Below, piece by piece: positions 24,679-33,203 of a stretch of 64,000 nucleotides of DNA. This DNA comes from Veillonella ratti (lineage in GTDB: Bacteria; Bacillota; Negativicutes; Veillonellales; Veillonellaceae): contig NZ_RQUX01000012.1 of the NCBI RefSeq assembly GCF_003992115.1, positions 1 through 64,000 of the forward strand, read 5' to 3'. How positions within the stretch are numbered: the stretch's first letter is position 1; the number at the start of each line of letters is the position of its first letter. Both the position numbers and the translations under genes were made by a program. The notes below the pieces were generated by a model, which did not search any database, was not told the DNA's origin, and saw only the letters and a program-made list of their open reading frames with translations.

Positions 24679-24899
24679 TGGCGGTCCTTAGAGGCTTCCG
24701 ATTCATGAGTTGGTGCGCTGGACTAAATCGCTGTTCCGGGCGAAATCAGTTCGGCGTAAGATTGCATAATTAATATAGATAAATAAAGAGGATTTTTCAC
24801 CCTTCATATAGAAATAGTTAGAATGAAGGTTTATAATTAAAATGAATAGTATTAATTTGTCTGTTATTTGACTTTACAGGTGATAAAGGAGCGATATAG

Positions 24900-25889
24900 A
24901 TGGAAGATGTAAAAGATTTGATGACTCATCCGGAAGGAACGTTAGCAGCCGTAGAAGCGGAACTCGCGAATCGCGATGCTGAAATTGAAAATATCTGCCG
25001 TTGGGCGGCCGCTCGTGCCGGCGTACTCGTGATGGCACCAAAACTTAGCACCACTGCATTGATTGCCAACGATGCGTATATGGTAAGCCGCATTGCCGCT
25101 GTTTATGGTCATACGGCTACAGCCGGTGCAATTATCGGCTTCCTCGGCGGTTTGGGCGGTAGTGTAGTAAGCGCTTTATTGACGTCCGTATTCCCTAATC
25201 CGAAAGTTAAAATCCCATTGGCTATTTGCTTGACCTATGCCGTGGGCAAATGTGCTAAACTTTGGGTAGAAAACGGCATGCCTATGCCGGGTGATTTCTC
25301 CGAATACAGAGAACGTTTGACAGACATTATTGAGCATAATAAAACAACGGTGGGCATGTTGGTAAATTCGCCGCTTAAAGATAAACCGTTAGGCGATGAA
25401 AACAAAGATTTCTTAAAAGAAGCCGGTGTGGGCAGCGATGAATTCTTAGGCCTTAATAAATTCAATTTAGATAGCCTGTTGACCGGCGACTTATTGGAAA
25501 GCTTTGGCTCTATTAAAAACATAGTAATCGGTGTAGCCAGTGCGGCCGTAGCCGGTATTGCCGGTAAAGCGCTTGCCAACTCCGACAATGAGTATGTAGC
25601 CAATGCTAAACATGCTTTGTCCGGTATCGGTGCTTTATTGGCAACCGTAGGTTCCACAGCCATTGACTTGGCAACCGGTACAGCTACATCTGCTATTAAA
25701 TCGACCGGTGAAGCAAAATCTACCGTACTCGGCAAAGTGAGCGATATTTTGACATCCGCCGGCGATACTAAAGATGATGTAGTGGATAAAGTAAGCGACT
25801 TTGTTGCCTCTGCAGGGGACAAAAAAGACGAAGTTGTGGAAAAAGTAAGCGATGTTGTAAAAGGCATGAAAGACAATTTACAGAAATAA
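24900..25889 (+). CDS. DUF697-like membrane protein with C-terminal amphipathic repeats
   Basis: A 329-residue protein. Residues about 30-125 resemble the DUF697 fold (CRWAAARAGVLVMAP, LTSVFPNPKVKIPLAICLTYAVG). A second hydrophobic region lies near 208-225. From about residue 268 there are three 20-residue repeats of the type GKVSDILTSAGDTKDDVVD, DKVSDFVASAGDKKDEVVE, EKVSDVVKGMKDN, which would form amphipathic helices that can lie along membranes (YtxH or LEA-like). Ribosome site AAAGGAG. Function is unknown; membrane or stress association is an inference. The 220 bases upstream hold nothing clear. Confidence 0.7.
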   Translation: MEDVKDLMTHPEGTLAAVEAELANRDAEIENICRWAAARAGVLVMAPKLSTTALIANDAYMVSRIAAVYGHTATAGAIIGFLGGLGGSVVSALLTSVFPNPKVKIPLAICLTYAVGKCAKLWVENGMPMPGDFSEYRERLTDIIEHNKTTVGMLVNSPLKDKPLGDENKDFLKEAGVGSDEFLGLNKFNLDSLLTGDLLESFGSIKNIVIGVASAAVAGIAGKALANSDNEYVANAKHALSGIGALLATVGSTAIDLATGTATSAIKSTGEAKSTVLGKVSDILTSAGDTKDDVVDKVSDFVASAGDKKDEVVEKVSDVVKGMKDNLQK

Positions 25890-25942
25890 TCACCGCGGCA
25901 ATCCAGTATAGGTATACGAGAATTATAGGAGTGAGCATCAAA

Positions 25943-26287
25943 ATGAATCCTTTGAAATTAATAAAGTATGCGAAATTCTTTTCGTCATCTAAGTTTTTAA
26001 ATTTTGCCACCGGTGTCGGTAAAAATGTCGCCTTCTTGCGTCGTGCGGCTATTTTGTTCTATTGTTTTCGTGACCCTGACACCCCTAAGTACGTAAAAGC
26101 TATCGTGGCAGGCGCTTTAGGGTATTTGATTTTGCCAATCGACTTAGTATCGGATCGCATTCCGTTTATCGGTTGGGTTGATGATGCTGCTGTAATTGCG
26201 TTGGCTTTTAAAGTGGCTAACCGCTTTATTAAACCGATGCATCGTGAACAGGCTCAAAAACTTGTTCCTTTCGGCTCAGAAGAATAA
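25943..26287 (+). CDS. DUF1232 (YkvA-type) membrane protein
   Basis: A 114-residue protein whose central segment AIVAGALGYLILPIDLVSDRIPFIGWVDDAAVIALAF is the classic DUF1232 signature. One or two membrane helices are present. ATG 25943 follows TAGGAGTGAG at good spacing; GTG 25931 overlaps that site. It follows the DUF697-like gene by about 50 bases and is probably co-transcribed with it. Function is unknown. Confidence 0.9.
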   Translation: MNPLKLIKYAKFFSSSKFLNFATGVGKNVAFLRRAAILFYCFRDPDTPKYVKAIVAGALGYLILPIDLVSDRIPFIGWVDDAAVIALAFKVANRFIKPMHREQAQKLVPFGSEE

Positions 26288-26324
26288 GAAATTATCAGCT
26301 TTTTGGGAAATGCTGAATAATAAG

Positions 26325-26363
26325 AAGGCCGACCTGCGATATTTCTCGCTGGTCGGCCTTTGC
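26325..26363 (+). terminator. Intrinsic terminator
   Basis: AAGGCCGACC / GGTCGGCCTT stem followed by TGCGTTT; ends the DUF697/DUF1232 transcript. Confidence 0.88.
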
Positions 26364-26423
26364 GTTTCAAATATTGGCTTCACTGAAGCGGCAACAAGCT
26401 TGAAGAACGCTGTTCCTATCGCT

Positions 26424-26654
26424 TTAAAACGAGCGTTTGCCTAATTTAGGATGGCTGCATGGCTTGAGGGACAAGGTGTCGATGAGATGGGTCGCTTCGT
26501 CCAGACTCACGTCCTCATAATTGCCATGTCGTTCCAAGACACACATAGGGGAATCAACGCCTACTTCGCCGGCGGGCAAATAAATATATTCTTCATTGGC
26601 TATATCTCCGAAAATATAGCCTGCTTGTAGATGTTCACGATGAATACGACTCAT
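26424..26654 (-). CDS. Small conserved-looking hypothetical protein
   Basis: A 76-residue protein with a good ribosome site (AAGGAG, 5-6 bases before ATG 26654). The sequence MSRIHREHLQAGYIFGDIAN...YIYLPAGEVG is soluble and acidic, with cysteines at two places. It starts 11 bases after the metallophosphoesterase stop, so it belongs to the same leftward operon. Family not recognised. Confidence 0.65.
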   Translation of the reverse strand: MSRIHREHLQAGYIFGDIANEEYIYLPAGEVGVDSPMCVLERHGNYEDVSLDEATHLIDTLSLKPCSHPKLGKRSF

Positions 26655-26664
26655 AAAAAGCTCC

Positions 26665-27444
26665 TTATAAAATTTGTTTAAGTTTGAAATCCATATAATC
26701 TGCTGAAACGAGATGCAATTTAGTATTGCCAAAAGTTTCAGGAATGCGATCAAAGGAATTTTTGTCATGAAGATGACCGAAAATACAATGGTCAACTTTA
26801 TATTTTTCTAAAAGTTCCGTAAAACCGCTCGGTTCGTTTTTATCATTAAACGGCGGATAGTGCAAGAGCAAAATACGAATCGGAGCGTGTGCTGATGAGC
26901 TTGCGGCTACATTGTTGTCCGCTTCTGTTGCTCCGGTTTCCGCTGTCGGATTGACAGTGCCGTTTTTACGAAGGGCCTGTTCCATTTCCTGGAGGGCTGC
27001 TTCCGTGCGAAGCAATTCGCGGGCATAGATGGAAGTATCATCTGCCTCATCAAAGGATGTATCATTGGGGCAAAGATAACCGCGCGTGCCGCCAAAAGCA
27101 ATGTGGTCTAGAGCGGTGCCGTGACCTTGCAAAAAAGTCAGCTCATGTTGCATCGCCGTGTCCATTTTCTTGGCACTGCTCCACCAGTAATCGTGGTTGC
27201 CGCGGATTAAATAAATTTGGCCCGGCAGTTGGGCAATTGCTTTTAAATCAGACACTGCCTCCGCCAGGCGTAAAGCCCATGAAGTATCGCCGACAACAAA
27301 GACAATATCGTCATCGCTGACTTGGTCAAGCCAAGCGGCTATGATGCGCTCGCGATGGTTTTGCCAATGTGGACCGAATACATCCATTGGCTTGGTAGGC
27401 GGTTCGCCCGAAAAGTGAAGATCGCCAATGGCAAAAATTTTCAT
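26665..27444 (-). CDS. Metallophosphoesterase (calcineurin-like)
   Basis: A 259-residue metallophosphatase with the five-block signature: GDLHFSG (D8, H10), VVGDTSW, RGNHDYWW, LLHYPPF and FGHLHD. It has no signal peptide and is probably cytoplasmic. Between blocks four and the rest there is a low-complexity, Ala/Asn/Thr-rich insertion (about residues 160-185), which is unusual for this family. Substrate unknown; relatives hydrolyse nucleotides, phosphoproteins or phosphodiesters. Confidence 0.9.
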   Translation of the reverse strand: MKIFAIGDLHFSGEPPTKPMDVFGPHWQNHRERIIAAWLDQVSDDDIVFVVGDTSWALRLAEAVSDLKAIAQLPGQIYLIRGNHDYWWSSAKKMDTAMQHELTFLQGHGTALDHIAFGGTRGYLCPNDTSFDEADDTSIYARELLRTEAALQEMEQALRKNGTVNPTAETGATEADNNVAASSSAHAPIRILLLHYPPFNDKNEPSGFTELLEKYKVDHCIFGHLHDKNSFDRIPETFGNTKLHLVSADYMDFKLKQIL

Positions 27445-27456
27445 GGTATCTCCTAA

Positions 27457-28224
27457 CTAAATAAAAAAGTCGCGATTCAATTCATTTTTAATCTGTTCAA
27501 CCCGTTCCTTGTTGCTGATCTGGCTGATAGAATAGCCGATATACAACGGTGACGTAACGTAACGAGGTACTATTTTAACATACTGTGAACCGGTCTGTAA
27601 ATCGTAGAAGAACAGATTATATGAACCGCTGTGTCGTGAAAAGTCTGTTAAAATATAGTGTAAGATTTGTTGAATTCGTTTCGCCATTAAGGCCCTGGAC
27701 GTTTTTTCATTGAACTCCATGTTGAATTCGAAAAAACCGATAATGGGCTTATCGGATAAGGTGATTTTTAAATTAGTTTCTTCCTTAAGAATAGGACCGT
27801 CAAAATGGTGAACTTTAATATCTTCTCGATAATCGTAATCGTATAAGCCGATGATTTGGCTGTGGGGATGTCGAATGGAGCCGCCGGACATTGGCCCGTA
27901 GTTTTTAAAATATAAGACGGATTTGAACTCTTCGCGGGCCATGGTTTCTTGCCGTTTGCGCAAAGAAAAATCAAGCACTTCGGTAGCGGTTTCCGGTGAA
28001 TACCTGGAATATTCACTAAAACAGTCGTGCGTTTCGATGATAACGGTAGGCCATGTACGATCTAAGACGGGATATTTGTTCATAAGCCAGATAATATCGC
28101 CCTTTGTTTCCAATATGTCCGTAAGCTTATCTACGGCACAGAACGGGCAAGCCACTTCGCGATGGCGAATATTTTCCGGTTTGGTGCGGCCCATGGCTAT
28201 GTTAAATATTAGTGGTTCATTCAT
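27457..28224 (-). CDS. DUF4931 protein, GalT/HIT-like fold
   Basis: A 255-residue protein. It has a zinc-type CPFC near residue 26, a GalT-like core VIIETHDCFSEYS and the HIT-like motif GGSIRHPHSQIIGL, where the HxH pair matches the nucleotidyl-transfer histidine of galactose-1-phosphate uridylyltransferase. This is the DUF4931 pattern of Firmicutes. It could transfer or hydrolyse nucleotide-sugar or dinucleotide substrates; the substrate is not known. It is the first gene of the leftward operon. Confidence 0.82.
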   Translation of the reverse strand: MNEPLIFNIAMGRTKPENIRHREVACPFCAVDKLTDILETKGDIIWLMNKYPVLDRTWPTVIIETHDCFSEYSRYSPETATEVLDFSLRKRQETMAREEFKSVLYFKNYGPMSGGSIRHPHSQIIGLYDYDYREDIKVHHFDGPILKEETNLKITLSDKPIIGFFEFNMEFNEKTSRALMAKRIQQILHYILTDFSRHSGSYNLFFYDLQTGSQYVKIVPRYVTSPLYIGYSISQISNKERVEQIKNELNRDFFI

Positions 28225-28413
28225 AAGTACACCTCTCTTACTCTAATACTAACACAGGATTGACCTTTTGGGCAGTGTGATATAATTAAAATATATTAAT
28301 TTACTAAAATCGATTTAGAATCACAGCTTAGCTTGATGAATCATAATTAAGGTTTAAAATAAAGTTTGAAGATTATATACAGAGTTTTTTGAAAAAACAA
28401 ATGAGGCAATGAC

Positions 28414-28935
28414 ATGAGACCGACTACATTATGTTTTATTGTAAATGATAAAAATGAGATTCTCTTGGGCCGCAAAAAGCGCGGCTTAGGCGCCGGTAAG
28501 CCTAATGGTTTCGGTGGTAAGCGCGAAGATGGCGAAACATTCCGTCAATGTGCGGTGCGCGAATTGTTTGAGGAAACGTCCTTACTGGCTAAGCCGGAAG
28601 ACTTGGAGCCGGTAGCTATTTTGGACTTTCAATTCCCTTATAACGAGGAATGGACCCATGTAAATTATGTGTATCTATTGCGTAAATATGAAGGGCTTCC
28701 TATGGAAACGGAAGAAATGGAGCCGTTTTGGACTTCTTTTGACAAAATCCCCTACGATACTATGTGGGCCGGTGATGAGGATTGGATTCCGCAGGTTTTG
28801 AACGGTGAACTTTTGAAAGGCACCCTCGTGTTTGGCAAGGATAACGACGGTATCATGGACATGAAGATAACGAAAGTAACGGAGATTCCTGAGTTGGAAT
28901 CGGTGGAGGCAATGAAAGAGTGGCTCGAAGCGTAA
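28414..28935 (+). CDS. NUDIX hydrolase, MutT-like (8-oxo-dGTP diphosphatase)
   Basis: A 173-residue NUDIX hydrolase. The Nudix box GFGGKREDGETFRQCAVRELFEETSL fits GX5EX7REUXEEXGU apart from its final position. The opening TLCFIVNDKNEILLGRKKRGLG and lack of a signal peptide match the cytoplasmic MTH1/MutT group that cleans oxidised nucleotides. It overlaps the region of the mutY start, which supports a joint role in preventing oxidative mutations. Confidence 0.88.
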   Translation: MRPTTLCFIVNDKNEILLGRKKRGLGAGKPNGFGGKREDGETFRQCAVRELFEETSLLAKPEDLEPVAILDFQFPYNEEWTHVNYVYLLRKYEGLPMETEEMEPFWTSFDKIPYDTMWAGDEDWIPQVLNGELLKGTLVFGKDNDGIMDMKITKVTEIPELESVEAMKEWLEA

Positions 28936-28943
28936 ATGAGGAT

Positions 28944-30110
28944 ATGGAAAATAATATAGTTAGCATATCAGTACCGGCAGAGACTGAATGGGTCAAGACG
29001 CTCCTTAGTTGGTACGATGCCAATAAACGGGATTTGCCGTGGCGTAAGACGAAAGATCCCTATCGCATTTGGGTGTCGGAAATTATGTCGCAACAAACGC
29101 GTATCGAAGCAATGAAGCCGTACTACGAAAATTGGATGGAGCAATTCCCTACTAAGGAAGCCTTGGCTGAAGCTGATGAAGATACAGTAGTCAAAGCTTG
29201 GCAAGGTTTGGGCTATTACTCCAGGGCTCGTAATTTACGACTTGGTGTTCGTGAAGTAATGACTAAGTACGGCGGCGAAATGCCACGAACCCGCAAAGAG
29301 GTGGAAAGTTTAAAAGGGGTAGGAGCTTATACGGCGGGGGCTATTTTGTCGGTAGCTTTTAATCAGCGCGAAGCCGCCATTGACGGTAATGTATTGCGCG
29401 TATATGCGCGGCTTTACGCAGTGCGTGAAGATATTATGCGCACCGCCGGTAAAAAAGCGATTGCTGCGTTAGTTGAGGAAACTTTGCCTTACGACAGACC
29501 GGGGGATTTCAATCAGTCCCTTATGGATTTTGGGTCGAGCATTTGTATTCCTAAAGCGCCCCGTTGTGAAGGTTGTCCTTTACGACGTTGGTGCCAAGCT
29601 GATGCACTGGGCATTGCCGCTGAATTACCGGTGCGTATTGTTAAGAAATCGGTCCCGGTTATCTCCGTGGTGACGGGGCTTATTCGCAATGAAAAAGGCG
29701 AATACTTATTACATCGGCGTCCGTCTAAAGGACTCTTGCATTCCATGTGGGAATTTCCGAATGTGGAAGTGCCGCGTAATGTGACTATGCAGGATAAAAA
29801 AGAGTTGCCGTTAATCGGCGTTGACGAACTGGCTCGTGAATGGCAGCGTAAATTTACAGACTCGAAGCTTCTAAAGGACCGGATTAAAGATACTGAAATT
29901 AAATGGCATAGCAAGGCGGTTACCACCTTACGACATGTGTTTTCCCATCGCTGTTGGGATATGGAAGCCTATGAGGCCGAGTTTATCGGTGATGACACTC
30001 TCGCAATAGAGCAAGACAATAGCGAATGGCGCTGGGTTTCGCCGGAAGATTTTACGGAGCTGCCTTGGGCAGGACCTCATGGTAAACTGACCGTGTATTG
30101 TAGAGATTAA
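28944..30110 (+). CDS. mutY: A/G-specific adenine DNA glycosylase
   Basis: A 388-residue MutY. It contains the helix-hairpin-helix SLKGVGAYTAGAILS, the catalytic Asp in AAIDGNVLRVYARLY, and the iron-sulfur ligands in CxxxxxxCxxCxxxxxC (CIPKAPRCEGCPLRRWC). The C-terminal third is a NUDIX-like domain (TGLIRNEKGEYLLHRRPSKGL, then LRHVFSHRCWDMEAYEAEF) that recognises 8-oxoG opposite A. ATG 28944 follows TGAGG; a GTG at 28920 would overlap the MutT-like gene. Pairing with the MutT-like gene forms a compact GO-repair unit. Confidence 0.95.
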   Translation: MENNIVSISVPAETEWVKTLLSWYDANKRDLPWRKTKDPYRIWVSEIMSQQTRIEAMKPYYENWMEQFPTKEALAEADEDTVVKAWQGLGYYSRARNLRLGVREVMTKYGGEMPRTRKEVESLKGVGAYTAGAILSVAFNQREAAIDGNVLRVYARLYAVREDIMRTAGKKAIAALVEETLPYDRPGDFNQSLMDFGSSICIPKAPRCEGCPLRRWCQADALGIAAELPVRIVKKSVPVISVVTGLIRNEKGEYLLHRRPSKGLLHSMWEFPNVEVPRNVTMQDKKELPLIGVDELAREWQRKFTDSKLLKDRIKDTEIKWHSKAVTTLRHVFSHRCWDMEAYEAEFIGDDTLAIEQDNSEWRWVSPEDFTELPWAGPHGKLTVYCRD

Positions 30111-30134
30111 ACTTTGAGAATGGCAGGTGAAAGA

Positions 30135-31328
30135 ATGTCCGCACGACTAATATTTCTCATCATAACGACGCTAATAATCTTTCTTATAATATTCGCCAAC
30201 TCCTATTTGATTGTCCGTTTAACTAAGGTGAAACGGCGTTCCCGTTGGTTTTGGCGATTAGTTTTGCTTCAAGTACTGGCTATCGCGGGGACAACTTATT
30301 ACCAGATGGCACAGGTTCAACTTTTGGGAACCGCTATGTATGAGTTTTGGCGAGGCTGGGCGACCGGTACCTATGGGCTCATGATGGGGCTCGGCGTTTG
30401 TTTTGCCATATTAATTCCTTTGGGTATCGTTATGGCAGCCGTCAATTGGCGCGCTGAAAAAACGACTGCGGCAGAACAGGATAGTCGGCGGCAGTTTTTA
30501 CGCAAAGCTATTTGGGCGGTGCCGGCAGTAACAGCCGGTGGCGGCGTAGTCAGAGCGTATGAAGGGGCCAAAGAAGTTCAAGTCAACCATATTGACTTGG
30601 TATTTCGCAGTTTGCCTGAATATTTAAAAGACTATAAATTGGCGCAGATTAGTGATGTTCATATCGGGCCGTTCATTGATTTGAAGGACTTCGACAAAAT
30701 TACGCAGACCGTTTTAAATGAAAAGCCTGATCGCTTGGTTATTACGGGCGACTTAATTGATGACTTGGATTTTTTAAACCCTCTCTGTGGTCGCTTGGAA
30801 GAGTTATTTCCTAAAATTCCGGACGGCATCGACTATATTTTGGGGAATCACGAGTATTTTAAGAACCTGCCCCGCGTGTTGGAAGCCTTCAGCGGTATTT
30901 CCATGCGTATGCATCGTAACTCTTCACTTCGCTTAAGTGGCGGCTCATGGCCTGTATATTTGGCCGGCGTTGAATATTCCTTTGACCGCAGCGGTGAACA
31001 GCGTGAAACCTATCTGAAGGAAGCCTTAGCCAATGTTCCGTCGGAAGCGTTTACCATTTTATTGGCCCATCATCCTGATTTTATTGAAAACGCGTTTGCT
31101 CATAATATTCCGGTGACGCTTTCCGGTCATACTCATGGTGGGCAGATTGTAGTTGGCGGCACAGCCCTTGTGCCGGTGGGAACGAAGTACTTTAAGGGCA
31201 TGTATCGGGACGGTACGAAGTACGGTTATGTAAATAACGGTACGGGCCATTGGTTCCCGGTTCGCTATAATTGTCCGCGAGAAATTACGATATTCACATT
31301 TAGAGAAGGAAAAGTTGCAAAAGTATAG
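30135..31328 (+). CDS. YkuE-like membrane metallophosphoesterase
   Basis: A 397-residue protein. Three or four hydrophobic helices occupy roughly residues 1-110. A twin-arginine-like motif SRRQFLRKAIWAVP comes next and precedes a fifth hydrophobic segment, then the catalytic domain has QISDVHIGPF, ITGDLIDD, ILGNHEYF, LLAHHPDF and LSGHTHGGQ. The catalytic domain should face outside the cytoplasm, as for YkuE/LpxH-like envelope phosphatases. Start at ATG 30135 behind AGGTGA; ATG 30120 is also possible. Confidence 0.86.
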   Translation: MSARLIFLIITTLIIFLIIFANSYLIVRLTKVKRRSRWFWRLVLLQVLAIAGTTYYQMAQVQLLGTAMYEFWRGWATGTYGLMMGLGVCFAILIPLGIVMAAVNWRAEKTTAAEQDSRRQFLRKAIWAVPAVTAGGGVVRAYEGAKEVQVNHIDLVFRSLPEYLKDYKLAQISDVHIGPFIDLKDFDKITQTVLNEKPDRLVITGDLIDDLDFLNPLCGRLEELFPKIPDGIDYILGNHEYFKNLPRVLEAFSGISMRMHRNSSLRLSGGSWPVYLAGVEYSFDRSGEQRETYLKEALANVPSEAFTILLAHHPDFIENAFAHNIPVTLSGHTHGGQIVVGGTALVPVGTKYFKGMYRDGTKYGYVNNGTGHWFPVRYNCPREITIFTFREGKVAKV

Positions 31329-31376
31329 TAAAATATTAAAATTTTTTAAACTATTTGTCTGAAAGGGAAATTTCCA

Positions 31377-31405
31377 TTGTCTAATTTTGTCAAAAAGTCT
31401 ATAAT
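31377..31405 (+). promoter_or_regulatory. Promoter of uppP
   Basis: TTGTCT (31377-31382), 17-bp spacer, TATAAT (31400-31405), 115 bp upstream of the gene. Confidence 0.7.
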
Positions 31406-31519
31406 GGTTGAGTTATCACATGAAACCGGCGTATATTATGCGGTTATCATGTAGGCGAAGAAGATGATTATGATGAGAGGCCGGCGCTTGAGCGGCCAGT
31501 TGGTAGTCGAGGTGAAATA

Positions 31520-32317
31520 ATGGATCAAAATCTTATTGCCTTTATACTTGGTATCGTAGAAGGGGCAACAGAATTCTTGCCGGTATCCAGTACCGGGCAC
31601 ATGATTTTAGTAGGTGACTTTTTAGGCTTTACCGGCCAACGAGCCAGTGTATTTGAAGTATTTATCCAGTTAGGCGCGATTCTTTCCGTATTCTTCTATT
31701 ATCGCGAAAAATTCATGAGCATGCTTCGTCGTGAAAACTGGGTTCGCAATGACAGATTGTCTTTGGCTCATATTTTCTTCGGCATGTTGCCGGCTATGGC
31801 CATCGGCTTCTTAGGCCATTCGTTTATTAAAAACTATTTATTCTCGGCCGGTACGGTTATTATCGGCTTGATCATCGGCGGTTTATTTATGCTTTGGGCT
31901 GAAAAACGTCATAAACCGATTACTGTTGAAACAGTCGACCAATTGAGCATGTATCAATGTCTTCAAATCGGTTTGTTCCAAGTGTTGGCTTTGTGGCCGG
32001 GTTTCTCTCGCTCCGGTTCGACTATCGCCGGCGGTTTGATGCTCGGTGTAAGTCGTAAAGCAGCGGCTGACTTTTCCTTTATCATGGCCGTGCCAATCAT
32101 GTTGATTGCCTGTATCTATGATTTGCTCAAAATCATCGATCAGTTGCAATGGTCCGACTTTGTTATGTTTGCCATCGGTTTCGTAACGGCTTTCGTATTT
32201 GCATACTTGTCCATCGTATGGTTCTTGAAATTTTTAAATAAATCATCCTTGGCCGGTTTTGCTTATTATCGCTTTGTAATCGCTGTGATTGCGTTTGCAT
32301 ACTTCTTCATTTTCTAA
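31520..32317 (+). CDS. uppP: Undecaprenyl-diphosphatase
   Basis: A 265-residue inner-membrane enzyme of the BacA type that dephosphorylates undecaprenyl pyrophosphate to recycle the lipid carrier for peptidoglycan and other envelope polymers; it also confers bacitracin tolerance. Both catalytic motifs are present: GIVEGATEFLPVSSTGHMIL at the start and LWPGFSRSGSTIAGG near residue 160. About eight helices are visible and length is typical. Confidence 0.96.
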   Translation: MDQNLIAFILGIVEGATEFLPVSSTGHMILVGDFLGFTGQRASVFEVFIQLGAILSVFFYYREKFMSMLRRENWVRNDRLSLAHIFFGMLPAMAIGFLGHSFIKNYLFSAGTVIIGLIIGGLFMLWAEKRHKPITVETVDQLSMYQCLQIGLFQVLALWPGFSRSGSTIAGGLMLGVSRKAAADFSFIMAVPIMLIACIYDLLKIIDQLQWSDFVMFAIGFVTAFVFAYLSIVWFLKFLNKSSLAGFAYYRFVIAVIAFAYFFIF

Positions 32318-32350
32318 TATAAGGGTTGAAAAAATAATATATAAGATTGA

Positions 32351-32392
32351 TAGCCGTGCTGTGTTATTTTAAAATACAGTACGGCTATTTTA
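32351..32392 (+). terminator. Terminator of uppP
   Basis: TAGCCGTGCTGT / ACAGTACGGCTA stem with an AT loop and TTTTA. The stretch from here to the tRNA promoter (32393-32649) shows no gene. Confidence 0.88.
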
Positions 32393-32649
32393 AATTGATA
32401 AATAATTACATAATGACTTGTCCTGACACGTTGAATAATAATGCTTAATAGCGTGTTATCATTATGTTTATACCGCGCTCGGCGATGGGAAGTTTGCGGT
32501 GTTTTTACACATTGTAAAAAATTTAGTACCTTTTGCAAGAATTTTGTAAAAAAGTACTTGCGCAAAAATACTACCTATGCTATTATAATAAAGTGCTATA
32601 CAGGAAACGGAAGCGCAGAACAAAATGTCAATCTGAGCTAAAAAATCTA

Positions 32650-32678
32650 TTGACAAGATGTTCAGGAATATGTATAAT
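32650..32678 (+). promoter_or_regulatory. Perfect consensus promoter of tRNA cluster
   Basis: TTGACA (32650-32655), exactly 17 bp, TATAAT (32673-32678), 17 bp before the first tRNA. Confidence 0.95.
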
Positions 32679-32695
32679 ATTCCATGTTGTGGTAT

Positions 32696-32771
32696 GCTGG
32701 CGTAGCTCAATCGGTAGAGCAGCTGACTTGTAATCAGCAGGTTGTGGGTTCAATTCCTATCGCCAGCTCCA
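32696..32771 (+). tRNA. tRNA-Thr (anticodon TGT)
   Basis: Acceptor GCTGGCG / CGCCAGC, anticodon loop CTTGTAA, T-loop TTCAATTC, encoded CCA. Confidence 0.96.
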
Positions 32772-32779
32772 TTATTTTT

Positions 32780-32864
<85 letters not shown>

Positions 32865-32869
32865 TTCAT

Positions 32870-32945
<76 letters not shown>

Positions 32946-32957
32946 TTCATTACGTAT

Positions 32958-33033
32958 GCTGGTGTAGCTCAGTCGGCAGAGCGTATCCTTGGTAAGGATA
33001 AGGTCACCGGTTCAATCCCGGTCACTAGCTCCA
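32958..33033 (+). tRNA. tRNA-Thr (anticodon GGT)
   Basis: Acceptor GCTGGTG / CACTAGC, anticodon loop TTGGTAA, encoded CCA. Second threonine isoacceptor in the cluster. Confidence 0.95.
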
Positions 33034-33042
33034 TATACACTT

Positions 33043-33119
33043 GGCGGCATAGCTCAGTTGGCTAGAGCAATCGGTTCATACCCGGTGTGTCCGCGGTTCA
33101 AATCCGTGTGCCGCCACCA
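33043..33119 (+). tRNA. Elongator tRNA-Met (anticodon CAT)
   Basis: Acceptor GGCGGCA / TGCCGCC, anticodon loop TTCATAC, encoded CCA. The CAT anticodon could also be an Ile2 tRNA after lysidine modification; overall shape favours Met. Confidence 0.9.
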
Positions 33120-33138
33120 CTAATTTTTTAGCTGGTAT

Positions 33139-33170
33139 AACTCACATATGACATGTGAGTTTATTTTTTT
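33139..33170 (+). terminator. Terminator of tRNA cluster
   Basis: AACTCACAT / ATGTGAGTT stem followed by TATTTTTTT. Confidence 0.92.
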
Positions 33171-33203
33171 AACTCTTTTAGTATTTTGGAGGTGGGCATT
33201 TGT

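Noticed and set aside
24679-24899. Possible RNA or gene in the 220-base gap before the DUF697-like gene
   Set aside because: No ORF, hairpin with T-run or clear promoter was found.
26196-26444. Plus-strand ORF beyond the DUF1232 gene
   Set aside because: It overlaps DUF1232 in another frame and reads through a terminator hairpin.
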